DNA from: Botryococcus braunii | Taxonomy: Eukaryota; Chlorophyta; Trebouxiophyceae | Reading direction: 5' to 3' | DNA length: 15,000 bases | NCBI GenBank assembly: GCA_002005505.1 | Contig: KV908391.1 | Coordinates: 118,418-133,417 of the forward strand | In this document: piece by piece, positions 1 through 8,764 of the stretch | Position numbering within the stretch: the stretch's first letter is position 1 | How the letters are laid out: the number at the start of each line of letters is the position of its first letter | The notes under the pieces: model-generated | The model's input: the letters and a program-made list of their open reading frames with translations, nothing else | What the model was told of the DNA's origin: nothing | The model's database searches: none | Made by a program: the position numbers and the translations under genes

Positions 1-67
1 GGAAAGAAAGTGTGGGTGCCTATCTCAGGGGTCCCGGGACAAACACCATATGTTGGAATTTTGAGCA

Positions 68-297
68 TGTGGGAGCATGGCTGTGATGGTACATGGTGGG
101 GCTGTGATGGTACATGGTGGGGCTGTGACCGCGAAGGTGATGCGACATTGTGGTTTTGTGAGCGTGGCTGTGATGGTGCGTTGTGGCTGCGTGAGCGTGG
201 ATGCGATGGAACATTGTGGTTGTGTGAGTGGCTGTGCAGGTACCATGTGGTTGTGTGAGCGTGGCTGTGATGGTACATTGTGGTTGTGTGGGAGTGT
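68..297. repeat. Degenerate GTG-rich minisatellite
   Basis: Variants of GTGAGCGTGGCTGTGATGG followed by TACATTGTGGTTGT recur with a period near 36 bp, plus shorter units built around GCTGTGATGGTACATGGTGG at the left. Both strands stay open over most of it because of the repeat composition, so the small open frames here are not evidence of genes. It probably lies in an intron of the CCZ1-like gene. Confidence 0.75.
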
Positions 298-329
298 CAG
301 TCCACAGCACCGCATGATCTGGCGGGGGT

Positions 330-640
330 GGGTGTTCGTCGACGGCAGCCAGGAGTCACTGGGGTGGTGGTGATCTGACGGCTTCTCTGGGCAAAACACG
401 TGATCAGGCACGTGATCTGCCCCCGGGAGAAGAGGGGGGGGGGGGGGTATTTGTTGACAGCAGCCAGGGGACACTGAGGTGATGGCGATCTGACGACTGC
501 TCCAGGGCAATCACGGGATCAGACACGTGATGAGGCACGTGATTTGACGGTTGTGGGGGGGGGATTTTGGGGACTGCAGTCAGGGGATGCTGAGGTGATG
601 GTGAGGGCCGCGCACGACTGCTGGGCGGTGGGGCGGCGGA
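330..640. repeat. Three-copy ~115-bp tandem repeat running into the CCZ1-like exon
   Basis: The landmark CAGCCAGG/CAGTCAGG occurs at 346, 461 and 577. Each copy starts with a G-rich run and passes through a segment like CACTGAGGTGATGG. The third copy crosses the presumed splice acceptor and enters coding sequence: ACGACTGCT is shared between copy 2 and the exon. Copies 1 and 2 each hold two CACGTG hexamers 12 bp apart. Confidence 0.65.
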
Positions 641-759
641 CGGGAGATCGGAGCCTGACTCTGGTGCTAGAACAGCACTCATCCGCGGAGGGGCTGCTTG
701 ACGCCTCCACCCTCACTGACGTCTTCATCGATAAATATTTCTCCGGCCTGTTAGACTGA
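580..759 (+). CDS. CCZ1: Last coding exon of a CCZ1-like vacuolar fusion protein (partial gene)
   Basis: CCZ1 pairs with MON1 to form the guanine-nucleotide exchange factor that loads Rab7 on late endosomes and vacuoles. The frame reads through HDCWAVGRRTGD, RSLTLVLEQ and KYFSGLLD to a TGA at 757-759. From memory, animal CCZ1 ends in a stretch of the same length with the same skeleton: W-x-V-G-basic-basic, R-x-L-x-x-x-L-x-Q and a final aromatic-rich ...F-x-L-D. Homology is visible from about base 613. The acceptor is uncertain: CTGCAG ending at 579, GCTGAG ending at 594 and GTGAG ending at 605 are all possible. Earlier exons lie left of the window or in 1-300, where I recognise none. Coding GC is higher than in the flanking DNA. 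The match rests on about 48 residues, so another longin-family protein remains possible. Confidence 0.5.
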   Translation, partial: SGDAEVMVRAAHDCWAVGRRTGDRSLTLVLEQHSSAEGLLDASTLTDVFIDKYFSGLLD

Positions 760-995
760 CCTTCCCCGTGTCTACGTAGACACGGGACACCCTCACTGAA
801 GTCTTCACCGACAAGTACTTTTTCTTCCTATTAGACTGACCCTCCCCGTGTTTACATACAGACGGGACACCCTCACTAACGTCTTCATCGACAAATATTT
901 TTCCGGCCTGACAAACTGATCTTCCCTGTGTCTACGTAGACACGGGACACCCTCACTGAATTGTTTACCGATGAATACTTTTCCGGCCTCTTTAT
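709..995 (+). repeat. 80-bp tandem repeat of the CCZ1-like gene end (4 copies)
   Basis: ACCCTCACT begins at 709, 789, 869 and 949, exactly 80 bp apart; the fourth unit is partial. Unit 1 is the last 17 codons of the CCZ1-like frame with its stop and the next 29 bases. Units 2-4 keep a readable version of the same peptide, each ending in a stop codon at the same place (TGA, TGA, TAA). Units 1 and 3 end in a CTACGTAG palindrome that is decayed in unit 2. Confidence 0.85.
765..786. repeat. 22-bp perfect palindrome
   Basis: The segment is its own reverse complement, centred on TACGTA with CCCGTGTC/GACACGGG arms. A version with a 16-bp perfect core recurs about 160 bp downstream, around 928-943. 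It sits just after the stop codon of the CCZ1-like frame, so in RNA it could form a short 3' UTR hairpin. Confidence 0.85.
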
Positions 996-1288
996 GTAAT
1001 AGGTTCTTGATGTAGTATTCCCTTACATTTGCTTTCTTTCCTTCAATGATGGCCCAACCCTTTCTGACAGTCCAACGCATCGCTGTAGTGGCTAGGCTAG
1101 CTGTGGTTGGATCACGTGACTCTGTGCACGTGGAGACTACCCAGTCACGTCTTCACATACATAGCGAAGCATGTCCGAACCGCAAACCACTTTTCCCACA
1201 TCACGAGTCACGGATTTCCCGGTGGTCATTTGTGGTCCAACAAAGTGTGTTTTCTTCCCTGTCACTTGTACTTTGCCCGATGTGTACT

Positions 1289-1403
1289 TTTTGAAGGAAA
1301 AGTGAAATATATATTTTTTTTTTTCTTTAGCTGTCTGAGTGTCGACACGTGACTGTTTGGGCACCGGGGGCCGGAGACTGATATATTCACTTTTCCTTCA
1401 AAA
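1289..1403. repeat. Foldback with ~22-bp inverted arms
   Basis: The left arm at 1289-1312 contains TTTTGAAGGAAAAGTGA. The right arm at 1382-1403 is its reverse complement, with one base inserted or deleted next to an ATATA run. About 70 bases lie between the arms. The size and terminal inverted repeats would fit a short MITE-like relic, but I see no clear target-site duplication. Confidence 0.6.
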
Positions 1404-1829
1404 CACCCAGGCGAAGCAATGCCCGCATTGTTTGAAATTCTATGCCCGTCATTGTTTGAGATTCCATCGACTGAGCCCATCCTTGCATGAAATTTCATGC
1501 CCGTCATTGTTTTGAAGTTCCATCAACCCAGACTGGCGAAAATCACAGCCTGATATTTGCCAGTGCACCTTTTGAACGATTAATTAATTATAATTACTAC
1601 TCCATTACAGTTTTTATAATTGCTATAATCCGCTGCAGACAGGTGAACGGATGATCATAACAGTCCATTGCACAAACCTAAGAGGCCCTGAAGAAGACCA
1701 GTACATCTTTATGAGTCACGTGGAGATTATACCGAGTCACATGCTTACCGGTAACTGTTACGGTTGCCTTATTGCAGTTCAATAAATAGTATTAGAGGTT
1801 ATGGGCAATCGGCGTTCCCTGGGGAAAAA

Positions 1830-2277
1830 GCAGACAGATCATGCAGTGTCCTCCCACGCTACAGTCCGGGATGACTGCCTGCTTTACTGACACAGCAACT
1901 CATGAACTATAAACCAATATCTCAAATTCCCCGTTCACATTCATTCCATTTCAGGTACAAAGTGGTCTTGCATTAAGCATCAAGCACGATCTCTCCGGAT
2001 AAGCTTAACACGGCTCGGCATGAGTACTAGTACAGTCTTATACTCACTAGAGGCTTCCTCCGTAGCTGTTTAGACACCGCTAGTGTACACTAAGATTGTT
2101 CACACCTGCTCCAGCAACTAACAATGCACAATATGCCTCATCATCGCACCTGGGGTAGAGCAGACAGATCGTTCAGTGTCCTCCCAAGCTGCACTCCAGG
2201 ATGACTGTTTGCATTACTGACACAGCAACTCATGACCTACGAACCAACATCTCAAATACCCCATTCACATTCACCCC
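1830..2277. repeat. 118-bp direct repeat, copies 330 bp apart
   Basis: Bases 1830-1947 and 2160-2277 align without a gap. Both begin GCAGACAGATC and share GTGTCCTCCCA, ACTGACACAGCAACTCATGA and TTCACATTCA. They differ at scattered positions, so the duplication is old. Confidence 0.85.
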
Positions 2278-2699
2278 AGTTGCTCTACTCTGCGACGAGT
2301 GCATTCTTAAGAGTGCGACCTTAAGAGTTCGATCGATCAAAACATGTAACCTAGATCAAATTGTAGCTTATGTCACGAAATGGTCCTTTTCTCCCGCGTC
2401 CCTTTTTGTGTTCGAATTTTGTCTCTCTCAAGAAGATCACCTAAAGCACAAGGCCTTGGCACACTCGCAATCAATGCAAGATCTAACAAATAGCAATGCA
2501 GCAACAGATCATCAGCGCTAATCAGCGCTAATTAGTTATAACACGTCATTTCAGGTGGCCCAGACCTGAAATGCAGCCACAGCCCAGAGGCAGTACAGGT
2601 GTGGTGTACTGCCAGCAGCCGTTTTCAGTTACAAGCCGATAAGCTTGCTGCCACCTACCACCTATAGGTAGCTACCACCAAGGTGGGCGATGGACTGCT

Positions 2700-2893
2700 A
2701 GAGATATATTTACTGACAGCTGTAATATATTGACAGCTACGGGATTAGCGTTATACATGTATACACCATACATTGACTGCTAACCGCTGTATATCTTGAC
2801 AACTAACAGATATAGTATATTGACAGCTATGTTTTTATTGACAACTGTCAATATATTATAGCTGCAGCTATAATATATTGACAGCTAACCTAT
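2700..2893. repeat. Cluster of TATTGACAGCT motifs with a 40-bp palindrome
   Basis: Variants of ATATTGACAGCTA recur about six times on either strand between 2707 and 2890, mixed with AT-rich spacers. Bases 2845-2884 form a perfect 40-bp palindrome centred on AGCTGCAGCT and ending in CTGTCAATAT/ATATTGACAG. No open frame of interest crosses it. Confidence 0.8.
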
Positions 2894-2936
2894 ACGTAGC
2901 TGGCAGACACTCTCTTAAAGTCCGCCGGATAAGGTA

Positions 2937-3125
2937 ATGTATATATTCATATATGGTCCATATGGTCCACGTGCATGGCATATGCATAGTGATCCACGTG
3001 CATGGCATATGCACAAGATCCGCGTGCATGCATGGCACCTGAACATATGGCATATGAACAATGATCTACATGCATGGCACCTGAACAGTGTTCTAGATCT
3101 ACATGCTTGCATGGCATATGCACGG
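2937..3125. repeat. ~30-bp tandem array rich in CATATG and GCATGGCA
   Basis: About six diverged units follow the pattern GATCCACGTGCATGGCATAT plus GCACA, with variants in which CACCTGAAC replaces part of the unit. The array contains many small palindromes (CATATG, CACGTG, TGCATGCA). It ends about 85 bp before the CA/CT microsatellite. Confidence 0.75.
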
Positions 3126-3212
3126 CTTCTCATCTAGAGGAAAAGTGGCTTCCGAAGTTCTCATGCGAGTGAAGCCGGCTACGCTGTCAGTAACATTCGT
3201 TTCCTGTACACA

Positions 3213-3415
<203 letters not shown>

Positions 3416-3419
3416 GCCC

Positions 3420-4550
3420 CGGCGCGGGGCTGTACACACCCCGGAAAGTTAGATTTCCAGCAAGCACATCCTAAACGCAAAACACAGGATGCTGAAAAGC
3501 CCATGAAGGATGCGGAAATGCCGGCTACGCTGTCTACACCACACGTTTACTAGTACTAGTCAGAACTTCCCAACACAAACTCCTCCTCCATACAGATCCC
3601 GAGAAGCTGAATTTCCAGCAAACAGCAATATAAATCTATCTGCCACACCTGTGTCCTTTTGTCCCCAGCTTCCCCTTAAAAGGACAGCTGCGGGAGGAGG
3701 CTGAGCCGCCTCCAAAGATGGGAGTCAAAGAGTTTCCCTGCCGAATGCAGCAGTACATGTCCGTACAGAAGGAATTATAGCCACCAAGTTTTCCTAATTA
3801 CCATGTCTAGGAATCTATGTTCACGCTGGCGGTACCTGCCCGCAAAACCCTGCCAATGCACATCTGCATAATTATTTATAATATTTATACTACATTATAA
3901 TAATTATGCTACACCATAATGTAGTCATGCACACCCTAGTGGGCATAATGTAGTCATAATTTCAGTTCACTCCCCATATCCCGTTCATTTAGAGGACTAG
4001 AGGACCTGCTTACCCTTCCAGAGCGACAGTACATGCCTGACGGGCATGCCCGACGGCATTGTACTAATGTGGGTGCAGTAGTACTAATCACCTCAAATCC
4101 TAACGACCGAAGATCACATAACCGCCTTGTAGTCTAACGCCTAGTTAGGCTGTGTCCACAACGGACTCCGCCCACAGTAACAATGTAACAATATGGAGAG
4201 TAGCAATCACATGGGTCCCATGTGCCTCAGCAGCAGCGCACAGTGTCCGCTACATCAGCAATCAGCAATTCCAGCTTGCTATCCTCTGGGAATACTCCAG
4301 CCTTCCAGGGCAGCAGTACATGCCCGTGCAATAGTCACAATTGTCTCATTCCCTAAGTACCAATATTCACATACGTGCCTTCCAGTCTAAAAGGAAGAGG
4401 ACCAGCCCACCAACCCAGAGCGACAGGGCATGCCCTGCAGTAGTCATAACTACCTACCCCCACACTAACCAGAATTCACCTGCTAGCTCCCTGGTTCCCT
4501 ACATTCACCCAATTGTTTCATCTAAGAAATTCACCTTCATATAAATGAAC
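3420..4550. other. Intergenic stretch with dispersed degenerate repeats
   Basis: No gene recognised. GCCGGCTACGCTGTC occurs near 3172 and again near 3522, and a segment like CCCGGAAAG...ATTTCCAGCAA occurs near 3440 and 3598, suggesting an old duplication around the microsatellite. Variants of CAGTACATGCC followed by GTAGTCAT recur near 3746, 4024, 4315 and 4420. Bases 3860-3960 are AT-rich with two CATAATGTAGTCAT copies. The right end should include the 3' UTR of the ankyrin gene, but I find no AATAAA or TGTAA signal on the - strand there. Confidence 0.5.
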
Positions 4551-4554
4551 GGGG

Positions 4555-6144
4555 CTAGTTCGCCCTTCCGATGGTGACGCCTCGAGCAATACGGCGGTAC
4601 ACACGCTTCAACGACGACCACCGGAAGTGGCTGAAGACGGTCGTGGCCAAGTAGAGCGCAAGCATGAAGCACGCCACGATGAGGGTCACGGTGCTATACT
4701 CCAGGGCGAGGGTATTGGAAATCCGCACCTCGCGCCGAGCCGCCAGGGGGGCGGGAGCGGCGGTACCGCCGAGCCCGTTAACCGCAAACGCCTCCCATGC
4801 CTGGCTGGTGCCGATGGAGAAGAACATCGACAACACCGCCACCGCCAGAAGCAAGTGCTGTAGCAGGAGTGCTTGCTCCGCGTGTTTGATGAAGCGCTGA
4901 GCTGGCTGCGGTACGATCATGATGATGCCCATGATGATTGCGGCCATGGAGGACAGAAAGGAGACGATGTGCGTCGTGTCGATGCTGGTGGCGCCGCCCC
5001 GCGGCGTGCCCGTCCGCAGCTGGAAGAAGTCGTTGTACGTGAGCGTTGCGATCAGAGCGCCTGTCAGCATGAACTGCCGCGCGGTGTCCTTGACCTGCTG
5101 GAAGTCGCCCACAGTCGTCAGCATCTTCGTCAGCTCCGCGGGGGGCACGCTGCGAGCTATTCGGCGGTCCAGCAGCAGCTCGCAGATGTTGTCGACGCTT
5201 CCGGACTCCATCGCACACTGGAGCGCGGTACGGCCGTCGTCCGTACGGTCGAGGACGTCGAACCGGCCCCCCGTGAGGCCCTCCAGGAGATGAGAGTGCC
5301 GCAGAAGGTAGTGGATGACGTACGGGTCGTCGCCCAGGGCCGCAAGGTGCAGGAGGTTGCGGCCCTTGTACCGCCAGCGGCGGACCGGAGCCTGCCCTGC
5401 CACCTGGAGACGCCGCAGCTCCTGGACGAGCGCGACGAGATCGTCCAGGCGGCCCGCTCCGACGGCCCAGTGGAGGAGCAGGGCGATGGGGTCAGGGCCC
5501 TGCGAGACCGCCGGGGGCCCCTGGTCGGCGACGCCATGAGCCGGTCCCTGGGGACTGGACTGGCTGGGCGGACTCGTGCCGTCCAGCTTGGAGATCGCCG
5601 CCTGCACCGCCGATGGGGGCGGCGTTGTGGGCGGTGCGACGGCGGGGGGCGATGGCGAAGCAGTCCCGCGGGACCCGTCCCGGTGGTCCCGCGGGAGCAA
5701 CAGCTTGAGCAACTCAACCGGCGGAATGCCGCGGCCCGCAACGGAGCCCAGTGCGGAGTCCCCGTCGCGGTCCTCTGCTCCCAGCCGCACGAAGGCGAAG
5801 CGCTCGGTGTCCCGCCCCGTAGCGTTGGGCGTAACGCCCACCCGCTCCTCCGCCAGCAGCAGGGCCACCACCTGGCCGTGATCGCCCCGCTTGCGCCAGC
5901 GGGTGCCCAGCGCCCACAGCGCATGGGCCCCGCGCCACCCCAGGCCCGCCCAGTGGAGCACGGTGCGGCGCTGCTTGTCAGCCGCATTTACCGCCGCCGC
6001 CGTCAGACAGTAGCCCCCGCCCCGCCGGGCGCGCAGCAGCGTGGCCACGACCTGCGCGTGGCCCAGGTACGCGGCCCAATGCAGCGCATTCATGCCCCAC
6101 TCGTCCACCGCGTCGGGTTCGAGGAACGCTGGCGTGCCGTCCAC
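4555..6144 (-). CDS. Ankyrin gene exon 2
   Basis: The exon begins after GCGCACAG (acceptor AG at 6146-6145), phase 0, so the junction reads LLDAE-VDGTPAF and the ankyrin spacing stays plausible. It carries 529 residues and ends in TAG at 4557-4555. The acceptor lacks a strong pyrimidine tract, so its exact position is the weakest part of the model. The opposite strand is also open for 550 codons, a by-product of high GC. Confidence 0.75.
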   Translation of the reverse strand: MDGTPAFLEPDAVDEWGMNALHWAAYLGHAQVVATLLRARRGGGYCLTAAAVNAADKQRRTVLHWAGLGWRGAHALWALGTRWRKRGDHGQVVALLLAEERVGVTPNATGRDTERFAFVRLGAEDRDGDSALGSVAGRGIPPVELLKLLLPRDHRDGSRGTASPSPPAVAPPTTPPPSAVQAAISKLDGTSPPSQSSPQGPAHGVADQGPPAVSQGPDPIALLLHWAVGAGRLDDLVALVQELRRLQVAGQAPVRRWRYKGRNLLHLAALGDDPYVIHYLLRHSHLLEGLTGGRFDVLDRTDDGRTALQCAMESGSVDNICELLLDRRIARSVPPAELTKMLTTVGDFQQVKDTARQFMLTGALIATLTYNDFFQLRTGTPRGGATSIDTTHIVSFLSSMAAIIMGIIMIVPQPAQRFIKHAEQALLLQHLLLAVAVLSMFFSIGTSQAWEAFAVNGLGGTAAPAPLAARREVRISNTLALEYSTVTLIVACFMLALYLATTVFSHFRWSSLKRVYRRIARGVTIGRAN

Positions 6145-6298
6145 CTGTGCGCCCGCGCAAACTTCCTCAGGGCCCGCCCCCTCCATGCCCCCTCCCCCCC
6201 CCCCCATGCATGGGGTAACCCCATGCCCCACCCCCCGTGCACAGGATGGCGCCCATGCTCACCTCTCCATCACGGGATACCGCCCATCCCCCCCCCCC

Positions 6299-6336
<38 letters not shown>

Positions 6337-6788
6337 GTAGCACTGGGTAGCGCCCGTGCCCACCCCCTCTGGCACGGGATACCGCCCATGCCACCCCCCC
6401 CCCCAAAAAAACACTCCCAGTGGTACAACTCACTCCCCCCATCTTTCTTCCCCTTTTTCAGCAGTGCGACTCCCATTGGTACAACTCTCAGCGGTACTGC
6501 TGCCGCATGCAAGCAATCTGGCTAAGAACACCGAATGGGACTTGCAATTGCATTGTCTGGCAATGAAAGGCAGCAACAGTAGCTGCTTAACTCACAAAAT
6601 GCTAAACTCACAAATGCTAAACTCACAAAATGTTACAAAAGGCCGCCTACCTCCTGCAGCTTTTGAGTTTCCCATAAGACGACATGAGACGTATCGACTG
6701 ATGACGGTATGCACCGTTTGTTCGCACAGCACATGGGGAGCGAGGAAGCAGATTGGGAGCAAGGCCAAAACCCAAGATTTCCATACGC

Positions 6789-6873
<85 letters not shown>

Positions 6874-6951
6874 TGTGTGTGTGTGTGTGTGTGTGTTCTA
6901 GTGGGGCGGGCACGAGGGGAACATACAGACAGACAGACAGACAGACAGGGG

Positions 6952-7043
<92 letters not shown>

Positions 7044-7123
7044 GAGGGAGGGAGGGAGGGAGGGAGAGGGAGAGGGAGAGGGAGAGGGAGAGGGAGAGGG
7101 AGGGAGGGAGGGAGGGAGGGAGG

Positions 7124-7215
<92 letters not shown>

Positions 7216-7622
7216 ACGGCCCCTGGGGGGGGATGGGAAGGTGGGTCCCGCACCTCAGCATCGAGGAGCACCCGCACGGCGGCATCATTGCCCAGCACAG
7301 CGGACCAGTGGAGCGGCGTCCAGCCCGCCCACAGGAAGGCGCGCCACTTGAGCTGGTGCCGCACCACCCGCCTCACAATTGCCCGCCACGGGAGCGGAGC
7401 TTCCGGCAGAAGCGCCAGCCAGACAGCAGTGTCAAAAGCATCGTTCACTCCGGCCGCCTTCGCCCCCTTGGCGAGGTGGCGCTTCATCCCTACGGCGTCG
7501 TTCCGCGTGCACAGCCTCATCCATTCCACTGTGCCGGCGTCCGGGGGGAGCGAGTCCCGTGGGGCCTCCTTGCCCGGTGCGACCCCCATGTGTCCCGCCT
7601 GCCCGCTCTCTTCGTCCGCCAT
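4555..7622 (-). CDS. Ankyrin-repeat protein with C-terminal PGG-like four-helix membrane domain (652 aa, two exons)
   Basis: Joining 7622-7254 to 6144-4555 gives 652 residues. Ankyrin-like units are visible near residues 99-122 (GWTPLHWSAVLGNDAAV), 140-165 (GMNALHWAAYLGHAQVV), 176-205, 342-367 (ALLLHWAVGAGRLDDLV), 382-406 (GRNLLHLAALGDDPYV) and 423-449. A Pro/Ser/Gln-rich linker at about 277-340 divides them into two blocks. The C-terminus has four hydrophobic segments near 481-498, 516-534, 548-567 and 607-627. The first, FMLTGALIATLTY, followed by TPRGG at 503-507, resembles the PGG domain of plant ACD6-type ankyrin membrane proteins. The tail is basic. The start codon has A at -3 and G at +4. 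In plants such proteins act at membranes in stress signalling; the role here is unknown. A different ankyrin-channel family is the main alternative. Confidence 0.75.
6240..6420. repeat. Two-copy ~103-bp repeat ending in C-run/A-run
   Basis: CACGGGATACCGCCCAT occurs at about 6271 and 6374. Each copy is followed by a run of C and a run of A. The first A run is 34 bases (6300-6333), the second 7. The C-to-A layout recalls the tail of a retroposed element, but the body shows no recognisable element sequence. Confidence 0.6.
6791..7215. repeat. Compound microsatellite (GT)n, (ACAG)n, (GA)n, (GGGA)n, (GA)n
   Basis: GT covers 6791-6896 with one CT interruption. ACAG units cover about 6926-6947. GA fills about 6957-7040, GGGA/GAGGGA mixtures fill 7041-7128, and GA resumes to about 7207, followed by a G run. 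The array lies wholly inside the ankyrin intron and ends about 40 bp from the exon 1 donor. Confidence 0.97.
7254..7622 (-). CDS. Ankyrin gene exon 1
   Basis: This exon encodes residues 1-123, from MADEESGQ to VLLDAE. The donor is GAG followed by GTGCGG, phase 0. Reading on past the donor runs into GA and GT simple sequence (Ser-Leu and Thr-His runs), which supports the exon end. The N-terminal ~40 residues are polar; the first recognisable ankyrin unit lies at the 3' end and is cut by the intron. Confidence 0.75.
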
Positions 7623-7810
7623 GCTCTGCGGCGTGTACCGCCTGCCACAGAGCGCTGGGCCCTCTGTACCGCCCAGCGGAGCCTGTCAGGTGCTGAAAGC
7701 ATCGAGAGATTCCAGAGCATTGAGGTCAGAGGTTCCAGGCTGGAGGGACGGAGGGATCTTAGAAGGGTAAGTTCATCGTTCCATCTTTAAAAGACAAGGT
7801 GCACTTCAAA
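7623..7810 (-). promoter_or_regulatory. Presumed 5' UTR and promoter region of the ankyrin gene
   Basis: No TATA box stands out. On the - strand, two GGCGGTAC motifs (7673-7666 and 7642-7635) lie 31 bp apart, both within 51 bases of the start codon. An upstream ATG at 7720 opens a 67-codon frame that overlaps the main start in another frame. If the transcript begins above it, this would act as a uORF; alternatively the region could hold a 5' UTR intron. Confidence 0.35.
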
Positions 7811-7817
7811 GATGACT

Positions 7818-8026
<209 letters not shown>

Positions 8027-8635
8027 ATCATTCTATTTCTGTTGTTTCTGCTGTGTTCTGGGCTTTGCTCTGTGGTTGGGGAGCTATCATGATGCACCAA
8101 ATGCCATGGACACAAAGACTCCCGAACACACAATTTGGAAAGTGGATAACTTACAAGTGGACAACAATGAAAATGCTTGACATCGAGTATGCTTTCACAA
8201 GTTTTGAAAATTTGCCTGGTTGAGGTACAGTGTGACGGAAAAATTGGTCCTCACATGCACATCATGCAACCCAGCACAAAGAGGCCCCGGCAAATTGTAC
8301 TGCAATGTGAGATTGCCAGACAACGACAGACATTTGCCTTCCTGTAGTAGTCTGCCTGAACAAACACCTCAGTGACGTCTCTCCTGCAAGTGCTACAAAC
8401 TTTGGTCCCTATGGTGAGTGTCCCTGTTAGACACCAGTGGGATGATAGCCTATCATCCAGCAGGTCCATAATCGCAACCATTCCTGGTTCTTCTTAACCT
8501 CAATCAATGTCGGGTCGCTGGCCAGACCAGATCCTTGCTTCTGGACTTCCAAACGCTAATCTTTCAGTGCTATTACTTGACCATTAACTTTGCTTGATCT
8601 GCATACAGAGCTGCTTAGGTCGATCAACATGGGAT

Positions 8636-8764
8636 GATGTGATGGCAAGGCGCATTTGTAACTCGAGCACCTGAGACGTTCTGTAAGATTCCTCACGATC
8701 GGACGACGCGAGGGCAAGGCACATTGTAATTCGAGCACTTGAGGCGTTCACGTGGAATTCCTCA
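8636..8764. repeat. Two-copy ~69-bp tandem repeat
   Basis: GGCAAGGC occurs at 8644 and 8713. In both copies it is followed by TGTAA-TCGAGCAC-TGAG-CGTTC-like sequence and ends in ATTCCTCA. Roughly three quarters of positions agree by eye. Confidence 0.75.

Larger units (their letters stand above)
1000..2690. other. Intergenic stretch, no gene recognised
   Basis: I see no convincing coding region. The 106-residue open frame at 2201-2521 lacks any motif I recognise and begins inside a duplicated segment. AT-rich patches lie near 1310-1325 and 1580-1625. Identifiable structure consists of the foldback at 1289-1403, degenerate CATTGTTTGAAATTCCAT-like repeats at 1430-1530, the 118-bp direct repeat and a small ATCAGCGCTA tandem duplication at 2511-2530. 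Confidence 0.55.
6145..7253 (-). other. 1.1-kb intron of the ankyrin gene, mostly simple sequence
   Basis: The intron runs from GTGCGG to CACAG on the - strand. On the + strand its content is, in order: a G/C-run-rich segment with two GATACCGCCCAT units about 103 bp apart (6240-6400), each followed by a C run and an A run (34 A at 6300-6333), a unique stretch at 6420-6780, then GT, ACAG, GA and GGGA arrays. Confidence 0.7.

Noticed and set aside
346..600. CACGTG clusters as the promoter of a gene at 544
   Set aside because: The sites are parts of a decayed tandem repeat, and the downstream frame looks like a terminal exon rather than a gene start.
2201..2521. 106-residue + strand frame
   Set aside because: It starts inside a duplicated intergenic segment, has no recognisable motif and shows no codon-like composition.
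4873..6525. 550-codon + strand open frame
   Set aside because: It is antisense to ankyrin exon 2, lacks domain features and runs into poly-Pro/poly-Lys from C and A runs. The - strand frame has clear ankyrin and membrane signatures.
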